DNA from: Frigidibacter sp. SD6-1 | Lineage (GTDB): Bacteria > Pseudomonadota > Alphaproteobacteria > Rhodobacterales > Rhodobacteraceae | DNA: 64,000 nt | Assembly: GCF_030143255.1 (NCBI RefSeq) | Contig: NZ_JARJNR010000003.1 | Location: 186,001-250,000 of the forward strand | Direction: 5' to 3' | Shown here: positions 44,013-52,297 of the stretch, one piece after another | Numbering within the stretch: the stretch's first letter is position 1 | Layout of the letters: each line of letters starts with the position of its first letter | The notes under the pieces: generated by a model | Databases searched by the model: none | What the model was told of the DNA's origin: nothing | What the model saw: the letters and a program-made list of their open reading frames with translations, nothing else | Translations under genes and position numbers: made by a program

Positions 44013-44648
44013 CTAGCCGAAGTTGCGCTTCATCGCGCCGGCCACCTCCGGCCGGCCGGCCGCCGCGCGGCCGATGGCCAGAAGGCCTGGCGCTTCGGTC
44101 GCAAACCAGTCCTTTCCCGGCCGCCAGTTGGTCAGCACCGCGAGATAGAGGTCGAGCGCGCTGAACCTGTGCCCGAGGAACCAGGGGCCGCCGCGATCTG
44201 CCACGACGGCAGCGACCTCGCGCCAGAGCGTCCGGTGATGATCGTCGATCCGCACCCGATAGGCCTTCGCTGCTTCAGGATCGGCGACGAAGCGCGAAGG
44301 ATCGTCGGCGAACGTGTGGCAGGGATAGATATTGGCGACGATGAAGACCAACCAGCGCAGGAAGGCCGCCCGCTCCGTCGCCCCGGGGCCGGGCACCAGG
44401 TCGTCGCGCCCGGTGACGTCGGCCAGGTGCAGGGTGATCGCGGCGCTTTCGGTCATCACCTCGCCGGACGGCAGGATCAGGGTCGGGATCTGGGCGCGCG
44501 GATTGAGCTTGCCGAGCCTTTCCCGCGCCTCGGCGCTGTCAAACAGGTCACCGGTCTCGATCAGCGCGCACGGCAGCCCGTACCACGCGAGTTGCAATTC
44601 GACGAGCGCCGAGCCCCAGCCGGGCATCTGATGGAGAACATAGGTCAT
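44013..44648 (-). CDS. Glutathione S-transferase family protein
   Basis: A 211-aa protein with an N-terminal thioredoxin-like domain (1-80, including NPRAQIPTLILPSGEVMTES, the cis-Pro and GSH gamma-Glu binding turn) and a C-terminal helical domain containing FLGHRFSALDLYLAVLTNW (the N-capping/Asp motif of GSTs). The start at 44648 gives MTYVLHQMPGWGS. Substrate unknown. Divergent from the gene at 44760. Confidence 0.85.
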   Translation of the reverse strand: MTYVLHQMPGWGSALVELQLAWYGLPCALIETGDLFDSAEARERLGKLNPRAQIPTLILPSGEVMTESAAITLHLADVTGRDDLVPGPGATERAAFLRWLVFIVANIYPCHTFADDPSRFVADPEAAKAYRVRIDDHHRTLWREVAAVVADRGGPWFLGHRFSALDLYLAVLTNWRPGKDWFATEAPGLLAIGRAAAGRPEVAGAMKRNFG

Positions 44649-44759
44649 GGCAATCCACCTCAAATGAACATAACGTGAACATACAGGGCTGGCCGACCGA
44701 GACAACGCCGAAAGCCGATTCAGAATGCACAAGGCGGACAGCAAGAGGAGCGCGCTACG

Positions 44760-45518
44760 ATGAGCCAGAAAGACAAAGCGATGATGTTCAGGTCGCTGCA
44801 CCGGGCGGGCGCGCCGCTTGTCCTTTACAATATCTGGGATGCGGGCGGCGCGAAGGCATTGGCCGATGCCGGGGCGCCGGCGGTGGCGACCGGAAGCTGG
44901 TCGGTCGCGGCGGCCCATGGCTTTGCCGACGGCGAGGCGATCCCGCTCGATCTGCTGCTTGTGATCGTCGGGCGCATCGTCCGGTCGGTCGATGTTCCGG
45001 TCAGCGTCGATTTCGAGGGCGGCTATGCCTCCGACGCTGCTGGTCTGGCGGCGAATGTGGCGCGGTTGATTCGCACCGGCGCGGTCGGGATCAATTTCGA
45101 GGACCGGATCGTGCGCGGCGAGGGGCTTTATCCGGTCGAGGTTCAGGCTGCCCGGATCCGGGCGATCCGCGAGGCGGCGCGCGAGGCCGATCTTCCCCTC
45201 TTCATCAACGCGCGCACGGACCTTTTCCTGAACGCCGATCCTGCCGCGCAAGAGGGCTGCGTGGCGGAGGCCCTGCACAGGGCGGAGGCCTATGCTGCTG
45301 CGGGTGCGGACGGCTTCTTCGTTCCCGGGCTGACCGACCATGGCCTCATCCGGGCGATCACCTCATCCGTTCGATTGCCGGTGAATGTGATGATGATGGG
45401 GGCGCTCGGGCGGATCAGCGATGCCGCCGCGCTTGGAGTGGCGCGCGCGAGCTACGGGCCGGGGCCCTATCGGACTGCGATGACCGAGCTCGCGGCGCGC
45501 TATCGGGCCTTGACCTGA
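44760..45518 (+). CDS. Isocitrate lyase / PEP phosphonomutase superfamily protein
   Basis: A 252-aa (beta/alpha)8 barrel enzyme of the PEP mutase/methylisocitrate lyase superfamily. It has LYNIWDAGGAKALADAGAPA at the start and the metal/substrate loops DFEGGYASDA and GINFEDRIVRG. The gating cysteine segment KKCGH of isocitrate lyase is absent, so it is not an ordinary ICL or PrpB. Members act on small 2-oxo acids, such as oxaloacetate decarboxylases or carboxyvinyl-phosphonate enzymes. The reaction is not identifiable here. Confidence 0.82.
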   Translation: MSQKDKAMMFRSLHRAGAPLVLYNIWDAGGAKALADAGAPAVATGSWSVAAAHGFADGEAIPLDLLLVIVGRIVRSVDVPVSVDFEGGYASDAAGLAANVARLIRTGAVGINFEDRIVRGEGLYPVEVQAARIRAIREAAREADLPLFINARTDLFLNADPAAQEGCVAEALHRAEAYAAAGADGFFVPGLTDHGLIRAITSSVRLPVNVMMMGALGRISDAAALGVARASYGPGPYRTAMTELAARYRALT

Positions 45519-45547
45519 AAAGGTCAGTCAGAGGCAGCGGGCGAAGG

Positions 45548-45572
45548 AAGGGCGGCTTGCGCCGCCCTTTTT
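45548..45572. terminator. Bidirectional intrinsic terminator
   Basis: 9-bp arms AAGGGCGGC/GCCGCCCTT around TTGC, followed by TTT on the plus strand. It lies between the convergent PEP-mutase-like gene and the NfeD-like gene, touching the latter's stop. Confidence 0.85.
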
Positions 45573-45847
45573 CAGTTCTCGTTGATATCGTGCTCGAAGA
45601 TCTTCACCCGGTCGCGCGGCAGCCCGAAAAGGCGGCGCAGGATCAGCCAGGCGGCAAGCGAGGCGATCGCGAAGACCAGGACCATGGGTGACATCCAGTC
45701 GCCAAGCACGCCAAGCGCGATGAGAAGGCCGGTCAGCACCGCGCCGATGGCAAAGCCGAGGAGCACATAGCCCGAGACCATCACCTCAAGGATCGCCAGC
45801 ACGCCGCCCGCGGCAACCCAGACCCACCATTCTTGCCAAAGTTCCAT
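45572..45847 (-). CDS. NfeD-like membrane protein
   Basis: A 91-aa protein with two or three hydrophobic helices (about 8-26, 28-47 and 52-70) and a short cytosolic tail containing RLFGLPRDRVKIFEHDINEN. It corresponds to the membrane part of NfeD family proteins without the usual OB-fold domain. NfeD and SPFH/stomatin genes are commonly paired, as here: the start overlaps the SPFH stop by one base. Probably a membrane-domain partner of the SPFH protein. Confidence 0.8.
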   Translation of the reverse strand: MELWQEWWVWVAAGGVLAILEVMVSGYVLLGFAIGAVLTGLLIALGVLGDWMSPMVLVFAIASLAAWLILRRLFGLPRDRVKIFEHDINEN

Positions 45848-46728
45848 CAGCCGCGCCCCTTCAGAAGCTTGAACGCATCGCCGAAGGCCTCAAGCGCCGA
45901 TGCCGGAACGATGACGGTCTGCGAGCCCTGCCCGGCGGCCACCGCTGAGAGCGCCTCGACCTGCTTGAGCGCGACCTGATATTGCGCGGCCTCGATGCCG
46001 TTTTCCTTGATCGCCTGCGCCACGACACCGGTCGCGTAGGCTTCGGCATCCGCCGTGATCCGGCGCGCCTTGGCGACCTGCTCGGCCGCGTAGAGTTCGG
46101 CATCTGCCGACAGTTCCACAGCGCGCTTCTTGCCTTCGGCCTCGGTCACCTGCGCGCGGCGCGCCCGTTCGGCGTTGAGCTGCTGGAGCATGGCGGACCG
46201 CGTCGCCTCGTCGAGATTGACGTCAAGGATTTCGACCCGCGTCACCTCGATCCCCCAGTCATCCACCACCTGTGCGAGTGCATCGCGGATCTTGGCGATC
46301 AGGCTCGAACGGTTCGATTGGACGTGATCGAGGTCCATCGTGCCGATCTCGGCCCGGACGATGCCTGCGACCGTGGTGGCGATGGCCGCGTCCACGTCAC
46401 GGATGCGGTAGACGGTCTTTTCCGGTTCCGTGATCCTGTAGAAGACGCTCGTGTCGACCGTCACCAGCACGTTGTCGGCGGTGATCGCATCCTGCTTGTG
46501 GGTCGGAAGCTGCCGTTCAAGGACCGAGATCTTGTGGCGGACCCGGTCGAGGAACGGAATGATGAAGTTGATCCCCGGCCCCAGAACGGCGCGCAGCCGC
46601 CCGAACCGTTCCACCACATGCTTTTCCGACTGCGGCACGATGCGCACGCCAAGCCAGATGCAGAGCAGTATGAATAGCGCCAGCACCAGAAAGACGGCGC
46701 TGCCGCCGGTAAGCTCGTTCCCGATCAT
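45847..46728 (-). CDS. SPFH domain (stomatin/QmcA-like) membrane protein
   Basis: A 293-aa membrane-anchored scaffold protein: one N-terminal helix (about 8-28), then the SPFH/Band 7 domain (about 30-190: RIVPQSEKHVVERFGRL, GINFIIPFLDRVRHKISVLE, TTVAGIVRAEIGTMDLDHVQ). An Ala/Glu-rich coiled coil follows (about 190-260), with a conserved end around SQTVIVPASALEAFGDAF. Such proteins form large ring-shaped membrane cages and often cooperate with NfeD or FtsH. Operon with the NfeD-like gene. Confidence 0.92.
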   Translation of the reverse strand: MIGNELTGGSAVFLVLALFILLCIWLGVRIVPQSEKHVVERFGRLRAVLGPGINFIIPFLDRVRHKISVLERQLPTHKQDAITADNVLVTVDTSVFYRITEPEKTVYRIRDVDAAIATTVAGIVRAEIGTMDLDHVQSNRSSLIAKIRDALAQVVDDWGIEVTRVEILDVNLDEATRSAMLQQLNAERARRAQVTEAEGKKRAVELSADAELYAAEQVAKARRITADAEAYATGVVAQAIKENGIEAAQYQVALKQVEALSAVAAGQGSQTVIVPASALEAFGDAFKLLKGRG

Positions 46729-47027
46729 GGGTCCCTCCCGTTTGTTCTTCCCTTAAATGATCGGATTGAAACCCGCGCGCAAGTGGCTTCCGACCGGTTT
46801 CGGCCGCGCGCCGATTCGTGGCTGGAATGTGGTGGGAGGCGGTCCCGGCGGCTCGCCGCAGGCGCCCCTGCCGGTCCTGAGTCTCGAGACAATCTCCGAA
46901 TTTGCTCAAATTTTTCGCAAAGTGGAAGAGATGTTCAAAAACGCCGCATTATCGCCTGATTCCGACGCAAGCCTCTTCGGAGCGTCGCGTCAAGCGGCAC
47001 CGATGAATCCAGGACGGAGCAGAAAAT
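46729..47027. other. Divergent intergenic region, SPFH / LysM-SBP genes
   Basis: 299 bp without a convincing gene. It must hold promoters for both flanking genes. A/T-rich patches occur at about 46753-46770 and 46895-46945 (CAAATTTTTCGCAAAG). I see no clear terminator or strong dyad. Confidence 0.5.
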
Positions 47028-48134
47028 ATGATTACGGATGTGTTTTGCGGATCGAGCCGCAGCTTCCTGATCCTTTCGGTCTGGGGGGCGCTCGCCACCC
47101 AGGCCTTCGCGCAGGATGCCTGCACAAGCTATGTCGTGAAAGAGGGTGACACGCTCGGCTCGATCTCGATGTCGGCCTACGGTCGGCTGGATTATCAGGC
47201 GATCTTCAATGCCAACACAGAGCAGTTGCGCGCCAATCCCAACGCCCTGAGTGCCGGAATGGAATTGGTGATCCCTTGTGGCGACGGGCGCCTGAGCGCC
47301 ACCGACGATGTCGCCGAGATCGATGCGGCCGTCTCGAAGGTCGGGAACGTTTCCAGCGATACCCAGGGCAAGTATCGCGCCAAGATCCGTTTCGTGACGG
47401 GCGGAGACTGGTATCCGTTCGCGGACGAGGGGCTCTCGGGCGGTGGCTTCCTGATCCGGCTCGTTTCGACCGCGATGCAGCGCGGCGGAAACGACCAGCA
47501 GTTCGCCATCGACTGGGTGGATGATTGGGATTCGCACCTGACAACCCTGTTGCCGCTGGGAGCATTCGATGCCTCGATCGCCTGGTACCAGCCCGATTGC
47601 AGCGCGCTCGACACGGTTTCCGAGATGACGCGCGATTTGTGCCTGAACTACGACTTCTCGGAATCGCTCTATGATGCGGTGTTCGGCTTCTTCACCAAGA
47701 AGGGCAACAAGTACGAAAACGCCAGGACCTTCGCCGACCTCAAGGGCGCGCGCATCTGCCGGCCCGAGGGCTATTCCTTCCATGACCTGGACGCCCAGGG
47801 GCTAATGGAGCCCGTCGTATCCATCACGATCGACGATTACATGGAGGATTGTATCAAGGGCATCATGGCCGACAAATATGACGTGTTCTCGGTGGAATCG
47901 CAGGCGGCCTATCCGGCGCTGGAGGCCGAGGGCGTCGGGGGCGACATCGTCGAAAATCCACGGATTTCCTCGATCCAGGCCATCGCGGTGATGACCTACA
48001 AATCCAATCCACATTCCCGCGAATATCTCACTTACCTCAACCGCGGCCTGAACGAGATGCGTGACAGCGGCGAGTGGTACGACATCGTCGCCAGCTCGCT
48101 GAAAGAGGCCAACGACAAGCTCGCGTCGCAGTGA
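47028..48134 (+). CDS. LysM domain fused to an extracellular solute-binding-like domain
   Basis: A 368-aa secreted protein. Signal peptide about 1-28 (ALATQAFA). LysM domain about 33-83 (YVVKEGDTLGSISMSAYG, then a GMELVIPCG end), which binds peptidoglycan. From about 120 a periplasmic-binding-protein (SBP_bac_3) fold follows (KIRFVTGGDWYPFADEGLSG, ARTFADLKGARICRPEG, and a C-terminal hinge with YLTYLNRGLNEMRDSGEWYD). No transporter genes are adjacent. It may sense or sequester a ligand at the cell wall rather than feed an ABC permease. The LysM fusion is unusual for an SBP. Confidence 0.85.
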   Translation: MITDVFCGSSRSFLILSVWGALATQAFAQDACTSYVVKEGDTLGSISMSAYGRLDYQAIFNANTEQLRANPNALSAGMELVIPCGDGRLSATDDVAEIDAAVSKVGNVSSDTQGKYRAKIRFVTGGDWYPFADEGLSGGGFLIRLVSTAMQRGGNDQQFAIDWVDDWDSHLTTLLPLGAFDASIAWYQPDCSALDTVSEMTRDLCLNYDFSESLYDAVFGFFTKKGNKYENARTFADLKGARICRPEGYSFHDLDAQGLMEPVVSITIDDYMEDCIKGIMADKYDVFSVESQAAYPALEAEGVGGDIVENPRISSIQAIAVMTYKSNPHSREYLTYLNRGLNEMRDSGEWYDIVASSLKEANDKLASQ

Positions 48135-48213
48135 TCCGCAAGCCGGACCATCCGTAGGGCTCGCCAGACAGGCGAGCGTTTCCTCGGGGCGGGCAGGGGC
48201 CTATACTGGGCCC

Positions 48214-49467
48214 ATGCCCGCCCTGTGCCGCGACTGCTTTCATCCTTTCGACTCCGGCAGCCGCTGCCCGGCCTGCCGGTCGCCGCGCGTTCTTGCGCAC
48301 CCGGAACTATTCGACCTGTCCATCGCGCATATGGACTGCGACGCCTTCTATGCCTCGGTCGAAAAGCGCGACCGGCCGGACCTGCGCGACAGGCCGGTGA
48401 TCGTCGGCGGGGCGAAGCGCGGCGTCGTTTCCACCTGCTGCTATCTGGCACGCATCAAGGGCGTAAGGTCGGCCATGCCGATGTTCCAGGCGCTGAAGCT
48501 TTGCCCCGAGGCAGTGGTCATCAAGCCGCGCGGCAGTCACTATGCCGCCGTCTCGAAGGAAATCCGTGCGTTGATGGAGGCGCTGACCCCGCAGATCGAA
48601 CCCCTGTCGCTGGATGAAGCCTTCCTCGACCTGACCGGAACCGCGCGGCTGCACAAGGCGCCGCCCGCCGTCCTGCTCTGCAGGCTTCTGAAGCGGATGG
48701 AGGGGGAACTTGGTCTCACCGGTTCGGTCGGCCTGTCGCACAACAAGTTCCTCGCCAAGGTCGCTTCCGACCTCGACAAGCCGCGCGGGTTTTCGGTGAT
48801 CGGCCGGGCCGATACCGCGGCCTTCCTGAAGGGCAAGCCCGTGCGGATGATCTGGGGCGTGGGTGCCGCCTCGCAGGCCATGCTGGAACAGGCGGGGATA
48901 CGGACATTCGACGATCTCTTGCGGTGGGACCGCAAGGACCTGGGACAGAAGTTCGGTTCGATAGGTGACCGGCTCTGGCATCTGGCGCGGGGCGAGGATC
49001 ACCGGCGGGTGAACCCGCACGAGCCGATGAAATCGATCTCTGCCGAGACGACGTTCGACGAGGATACCGCCGACCGCGAACTGCTCGACGGCCATATCTG
49101 GCGCCTGTCGGAACGGGTCACCGACCGGGCGAAGGCCAAGGACCTTGCCGGTGTCACGGTCACGCTGAAACTGAGGCGGGCGAATTTCTCGCTCCTGACG
49201 CGCAGTCACCGGCTGCATGAACCGACCCAGACCGCCGACCGCCTCTACCGCGCGGCGGCGGAATTGATGGCGGGCGTGAGGGAACCCGGGCCCTTCCGGC
49301 TGATCGGCGTCGGTCTTTCTGACATCCGGCCGGGGCGCGAGGCGGACCTGTCGGGCGATCTTCTCGACCCTGAGGCCGTGCGGCGTGTGGGCGCCGAGCG
49401 CGCCGCCGACCGGATCCGCGCTAAATTCGGCAAGGACGCGATCGTCAAGGGCCGGGCGCTTCGGTAG
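48214..49467 (+). CDS. dinB: DNA polymerase IV (DinB) with N-terminal zinc ribbon
   Basis: Y-family translesion polymerase, 417 aa. Residues 1-25 carry a CxxC-N9-CxxC zinc-ribbon motif (Cys5, Cys8, Cys18, Cys21), an extension common in alphaproteobacterial DinB. The polymerase core has the metal-binding Asp in AHMDCDAFYASVE and the SLDEAFLDLTG motif (Asp-Glu), followed by the helix-hairpin-helix and little-finger domains. The beta-clamp-binding C-terminus is not obvious; the protein ends KGRALR. Monocistronic. Confidence 0.95.
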   Translation: MPALCRDCFHPFDSGSRCPACRSPRVLAHPELFDLSIAHMDCDAFYASVEKRDRPDLRDRPVIVGGAKRGVVSTCCYLARIKGVRSAMPMFQALKLCPEAVVIKPRGSHYAAVSKEIRALMEALTPQIEPLSLDEAFLDLTGTARLHKAPPAVLLCRLLKRMEGELGLTGSVGLSHNKFLAKVASDLDKPRGFSVIGRADTAAFLKGKPVRMIWGVGAASQAMLEQAGIRTFDDLLRWDRKDLGQKFGSIGDRLWHLARGEDHRRVNPHEPMKSISAETTFDEDTADRELLDGHIWRLSERVTDRAKAKDLAGVTVTLKLRRANFSLLTRSHRLHEPTQTADRLYRAAAELMAGVREPGPFRLIGVGLSDIRPGREADLSGDLLDPEAVRRVGAERAADRIRAKFGKDAIVKGRALR

Positions 49468-49477
49468 TCGGCGAAGG

Positions 49478-49566
49478 GCCGCGGCCTCCTCGAGCACTTC
49501 GTGCACGCGTCGGATCGATTGCGCGCTGACAACGGCGAGAAGAGCACGCAAGGGCTCGACGAGCCG
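49478..49566. repeat. Dispersed gene-end repeat, copy D
   Basis: About 85 bp between the convergent dinB and amidohydrolase genes: GCGGCCTCCTCGAGCACTTC, GTGCACGCG, then GAGAAGAGCACGCAAGGGCT and CGACGAGC. It contains the same ordered blocks as copies A-C with a longer centre. Confidence 0.5.
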
Positions 49567-49580
49567 CCCGCCCCGGCGCG

Positions 49581-50456
49581 CTATTCTGCCGCGAGCTTCT
49601 GCGCCTCGCCGCCGATCGCGGCGATATCGCCGAGGACATGCTGCAACCGTTCCTTGAAGGGCGCGAAATCGCCGTGCGGGGTGATCGTGCGCTCATCCAT
49701 GTAAAGCCTGCGGTCGATCTCGATCTGCAGGGCATGCTGGCCGATGCCGGGGCGGCCGTAGGTCTGGACGATATAGGCCCCCGCGAAGGGCGCGTTGCGG
49801 GCCACGGTGAAGCCCCGGGCGCGGAAGGCTTCCTCGACCGCGTCGGTGATGCCGCCCGCAGCCGAGGCACCATAGCGGTCGCCGATCACGATCTCGGGGC
49901 GGTGGCCGGGCCGGTGGGCGAGGGTTTCCATCGCCTCATGCGGCATCGAATGGACATCGACGAGGATCGCCTGGCCGAAAAGCCCCCGCGATTCGGACAA
50001 AAGCGCGCGCAGGCGGTCGTGATAGGGGTGCCAATAGGTCTGGATGCGCTCGCGCGCCTCCGACATCGGGATCTTGCCGCGATAGATCGCGCGCCCGCCC
50101 GAGACGACGCGGGGGATGACCCCGAGACCCGAGGCGATTCGCGGATTGTGGGCGAAGGCCAGCGCGCTTTCGACGACGGCCGGGTCAAGCTCATCCGCCC
50201 CGCGGTTGAGGTCGAGGTAGGCGCGCGGCGCCATGCCTGTCAGCAAAGGCGCGCCGAGTTCTGTCACGCCGCCAAGCAGCAAATCCACGAAGGCATCTTC
50301 AGAAGAGCGGATCGCGCGTTCATCAAGCACCGACGCCCTGAGAAACGCTTCGGGATAGGCGCGGCCGGAATGGGGCGAGGCGAAAACCACGCTGGTCCGG
50401 CGGTCTTCCGGCAGGTGGAGTTCGTAGGCGATCGTCTGTGCAGCCGGTCTTGTCAT
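49581..50456 (-). CDS. N-formylglutamate amidohydrolase family protein
   Basis: A 291-aa FGase-family zinc hydrolase (HutG-like); family members release formate and glutamate from N-formylglutamate in histidine degradation. Motifs: FASPHSGRAYPE near the N-terminus (metal His), LLTGMAPRAYLDLNRGADEL, LVDVHSMPHEAM (metal Asp-x-His) and VIGDRYGASA, then APFAGAYIVQTYGRP. No other hut genes are adjacent, so substrate is uncertain; other family members hydrolyse different N-formyl or N-acyl amino acids. Confidence 0.88.
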   Translation of the reverse strand: MTRPAAQTIAYELHLPEDRRTSVVFASPHSGRAYPEAFLRASVLDERAIRSSEDAFVDLLLGGVTELGAPLLTGMAPRAYLDLNRGADELDPAVVESALAFAHNPRIASGLGVIPRVVSGGRAIYRGKIPMSEARERIQTYWHPYHDRLRALLSESRGLFGQAILVDVHSMPHEAMETLAHRPGHRPEIVIGDRYGASAAGGITDAVEEAFRARGFTVARNAPFAGAYIVQTYGRPGIGQHALQIEIDRRLYMDERTITPHGDFAPFKERLQHVLGDIAAIGGEAQKLAAE

Positions 50457-50496
50457 GCACCAACCATAGCGCCAAAAACTTAAGCGCCAAACCCTC

Positions 50497-50523
50497 TTGC
50501 AAGCCCCGACGACTCTTTATATA
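50497..50523 (+). promoter_or_regulatory. Putative promoter of tRNA-Val
   Basis: TTGCAA (50497-50502), 15-bp spacer, TATATA (50518-50523), about 66 bp upstream of the mature tRNA 5' end. The TATATA box stands out in otherwise GC-rich DNA. Confidence 0.5.
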
Positions 50524-50589
50524 GACCCCGGGACCGACGCGGTTCCGCCCGCGTCCTTATTGTTTGGAATGGGCGGAATTGTTGACGGC

Positions 50590-50664
<75 letters not shown>

Positions 50665-50724
50665 TTCACCGCCCCTCCGGGGGCAAGTCATGCAGCGCCG
50701 ACTTGGCCTGCGAAGGAGAGAACG

Positions 50725-50850
50725 ATGAAGGTTGCGAACTCGCTCCGCTCGCTCAAGACGCGTCACCGCGATTGCCAGATCGTGCGCCGCAAGGGCCGGG
50801 TCTATGTGATCAACAAGACGCAGAAGCGCTACAAGGCCCGTCAGGGTTGA
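50725..50850 (+). CDS. rpmJ: 50S ribosomal protein L36 (zinc-free form)
   Basis: A 41-aa basic protein from ATG 50725 with GGAGAGAACG just upstream. The family pattern [20 protein letters not shown], then [11 protein letters not shown] and KRYKARQG is clear. It retains only one of the four zinc ligands (a single Cys), so it is the C-minus form that does not bind zinc. It lies 60 bp after tRNA-Val, ahead of a strong terminator. Confidence 0.95.
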   Translation: MKVANSLRSLKTRHRDCQIVRRKGRVYVINKTQKRYKARQG

Positions 50851-50902
50851 GCCCATCAGGGTTGATCTCCCTGGGCTGATCGCTTCGAGCGCACGGAATT
50901 TG

Positions 50903-50936
50903 AAAGACCGCCCGCGGGAAACCCGGGCGGTCTTTT
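50903..50936 (+). terminator. Intrinsic terminator after L36
   Basis: 12-bp arms AAAGACCGCCCG/CGGGCGGTCTTT with a 9-base loop, followed by T. It also ends the minus-strand pseudouridine synthase gene (stop at 50949), since an A run precedes the stem. Confidence 0.88.
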
Positions 50937-50948
50937 CATGTTGGGCGT

Positions 50949-51605
50949 TCAGCGAAACGGACAGGGCGCCGAGAAGGTGATGCCCTTGCCGGTTTCCGGA
51001 TGGCGGAAGCGCAGGCTCTCGGCATGAAGCATCAGGCGCGGAAAGTCCCGCGCCGGGCCCTCGGCATAGAGCGGATCGCCGAGGATCGGATGGCCGAGCG
51101 CCTGGCAATGGACCCGCAGTTGATGGCTGCGCCCGGTCAGCGGGTAAAGCCTGACCCGCGTCGTACCGTCCGGATCGTGGCCAAGGACGCGCCAGTCGGT
51201 CTGGGCGGGCTTGCCGGTCTCATGGTTCACATGCTGACGCGGCCGGTTCGGCCAGTCGACGATCAGCGGCAGATCGACCCGTCCCTCCTTCGGCTCGAGA
51301 TGCCCCCAAAGCCGCGCGCGATAGACCTTCTTCGTCTGCCGTCCCTCGAACTGCGCGCCAAGCTCCCTTTGCGCATGGCGGGTCAGGGCAAAGACCATGA
51401 CCCCCGATGTATCGAGATCGAGCCGGTGGACGAGCAAAGCCTCGGGGTAAAGCTTCTGCACGCGCGCGATCATGCAATCTGCCAGATGCTCGCCCTTGCC
51501 CGGCACGGAAAGGAGGCCTGCGGGCTTGTCGACGAGAAGAACCGCGTGATCGGCATGGACAACGCGGACGGGTTCGTCGGGGGGCGCATAGGTGAAGTCG
51601 GTCAT
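50949..51605 (-). CDS. RluA-family pseudouridine synthase
   Basis: A 218-aa pseudouridine synthase from ATG 51605. Catalytic Asp in LLVHRLDLDTSGVMVFA; VVHADHAVLLVDKPAGLLSV and LYPLTGRSHQLRVHCQALGHPI are further RluA motifs. There is no S4 domain. The short form resembles E. coli RluA (23S rRNA U746 and tRNA U32), but the site cannot be fixed by sequence alone. Confidence 0.9.
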   Translation of the reverse strand: MTDFTYAPPDEPVRVVHADHAVLLVDKPAGLLSVPGKGEHLADCMIARVQKLYPEALLVHRLDLDTSGVMVFALTRHAQRELGAQFEGRQTKKVYRARLWGHLEPKEGRVDLPLIVDWPNRPRQHVNHETGKPAQTDWRVLGHDPDGTTRVRLYPLTGRSHQLRVHCQALGHPILGDPLYAEGPARDFPRLMLHAESLRFRHPETGKGITFSAPCPFR

Positions 51606-51620
51606 GGATCCCGGGCGGCA

Positions 51621-51672
51621 GGAGCGGGGTTCCACCCCGCACCCCGGGATATTTGGACCAGAGTGAAAGGGC
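51621..51672 (+). repeat. Hairpin-plus-tail repeat, copy 5
   Basis: 7-bp hairpin GCGGGGT/ACCCCGC (51624-51640), then ACCCCGGGATATTTGG and tail ACCAGAGTGAAAGGGCAA. Between two minus-strand genes, oriented on the plus strand. The tail is nearest to copies 4 and 6. Confidence 0.65.
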
Positions 51673-51685
51673 AAGGCGCGATCGG

Positions 51686-52297
51686 TCAGTCGGCGGGCCA
51701 GGGGACAACGGTCAGTTCGGGCCAGCAGGATCTTTGCCGCGCGGCCTTCGCCTCGTGCGTTGCCCGGTTCGGCAGGCAGGGGTTAGGCGTGAGACGGAAG
51801 GCGAAGATGTCATCGAGTCCGTAAGGGGCATGCAGCGTCAGGCTGTAATCCGCTTCAAGCCGCAGCCCGACGCAATGGGTGCGGCTGGCGAACTGGTCGA
51901 TGGCGGTGCGGCTGTCGGGCAGGGGCGCGCGGTTCTGACCGAAATGCGACTCGTACCACAGATGCACGCGCGCCTGATTGCGCAGTTCGACCGGCGGTTC
52001 GGGCGGGAAGAGCAGTGCGGCGCGGCGGATTTCGCGGTCTTCGGCCTCGTAGCTGGTGTCCGCGTCGAAATAGAAAAGGTCGATGTCCTTGACCCCATGC
52101 ATCTCGGGCCGCCCGGTGAGATGGTTCCAGACCTGATTGTAGATCGCGCCCGAGACGAGCCAGCTGTCCGGCAGGTCAAGCGCCCTTAGACCCGCCAGCG
52201 TCCGCATCAGCACCGGGCTGTCGCGCACGATGTCGAACAGCGCGGCGCGCTGATCGTCGGACGACCGCGCTGCGAAGCGAAGATGGTCGGGTGGCAT
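51686..52297 (-). CDS. Nucleotidyltransferase family protein (DUF925)
   Basis: A 203-aa protein. WLVSGAIYNQVWNHLTG, then GVKDIDLFYFDADTS (DxD-type metal site) are those of the DUF925 nucleotidyltransferase-like family, with THCVGLRLEADYSLTLHAPYG and GLDDIFAFRLTPNP near the C-terminus. Substrate unknown. The start overlaps the homocysteine methyltransferase stop by one base, so the two are co-translated. Confidence 0.85.
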   Translation of the reverse strand: MPPDHLRFAARSSDDQRAALFDIVRDSPVLMRTLAGLRALDLPDSWLVSGAIYNQVWNHLTGRPEMHGVKDIDLFYFDADTSYEAEDREIRRAALLFPPEPPVELRNQARVHLWYESHFGQNRAPLPDSRTAIDQFASRTHCVGLRLEADYSLTLHAPYGLDDIFAFRLTPNPCLPNRATHEAKAARQRSCWPELTVVPWPAD

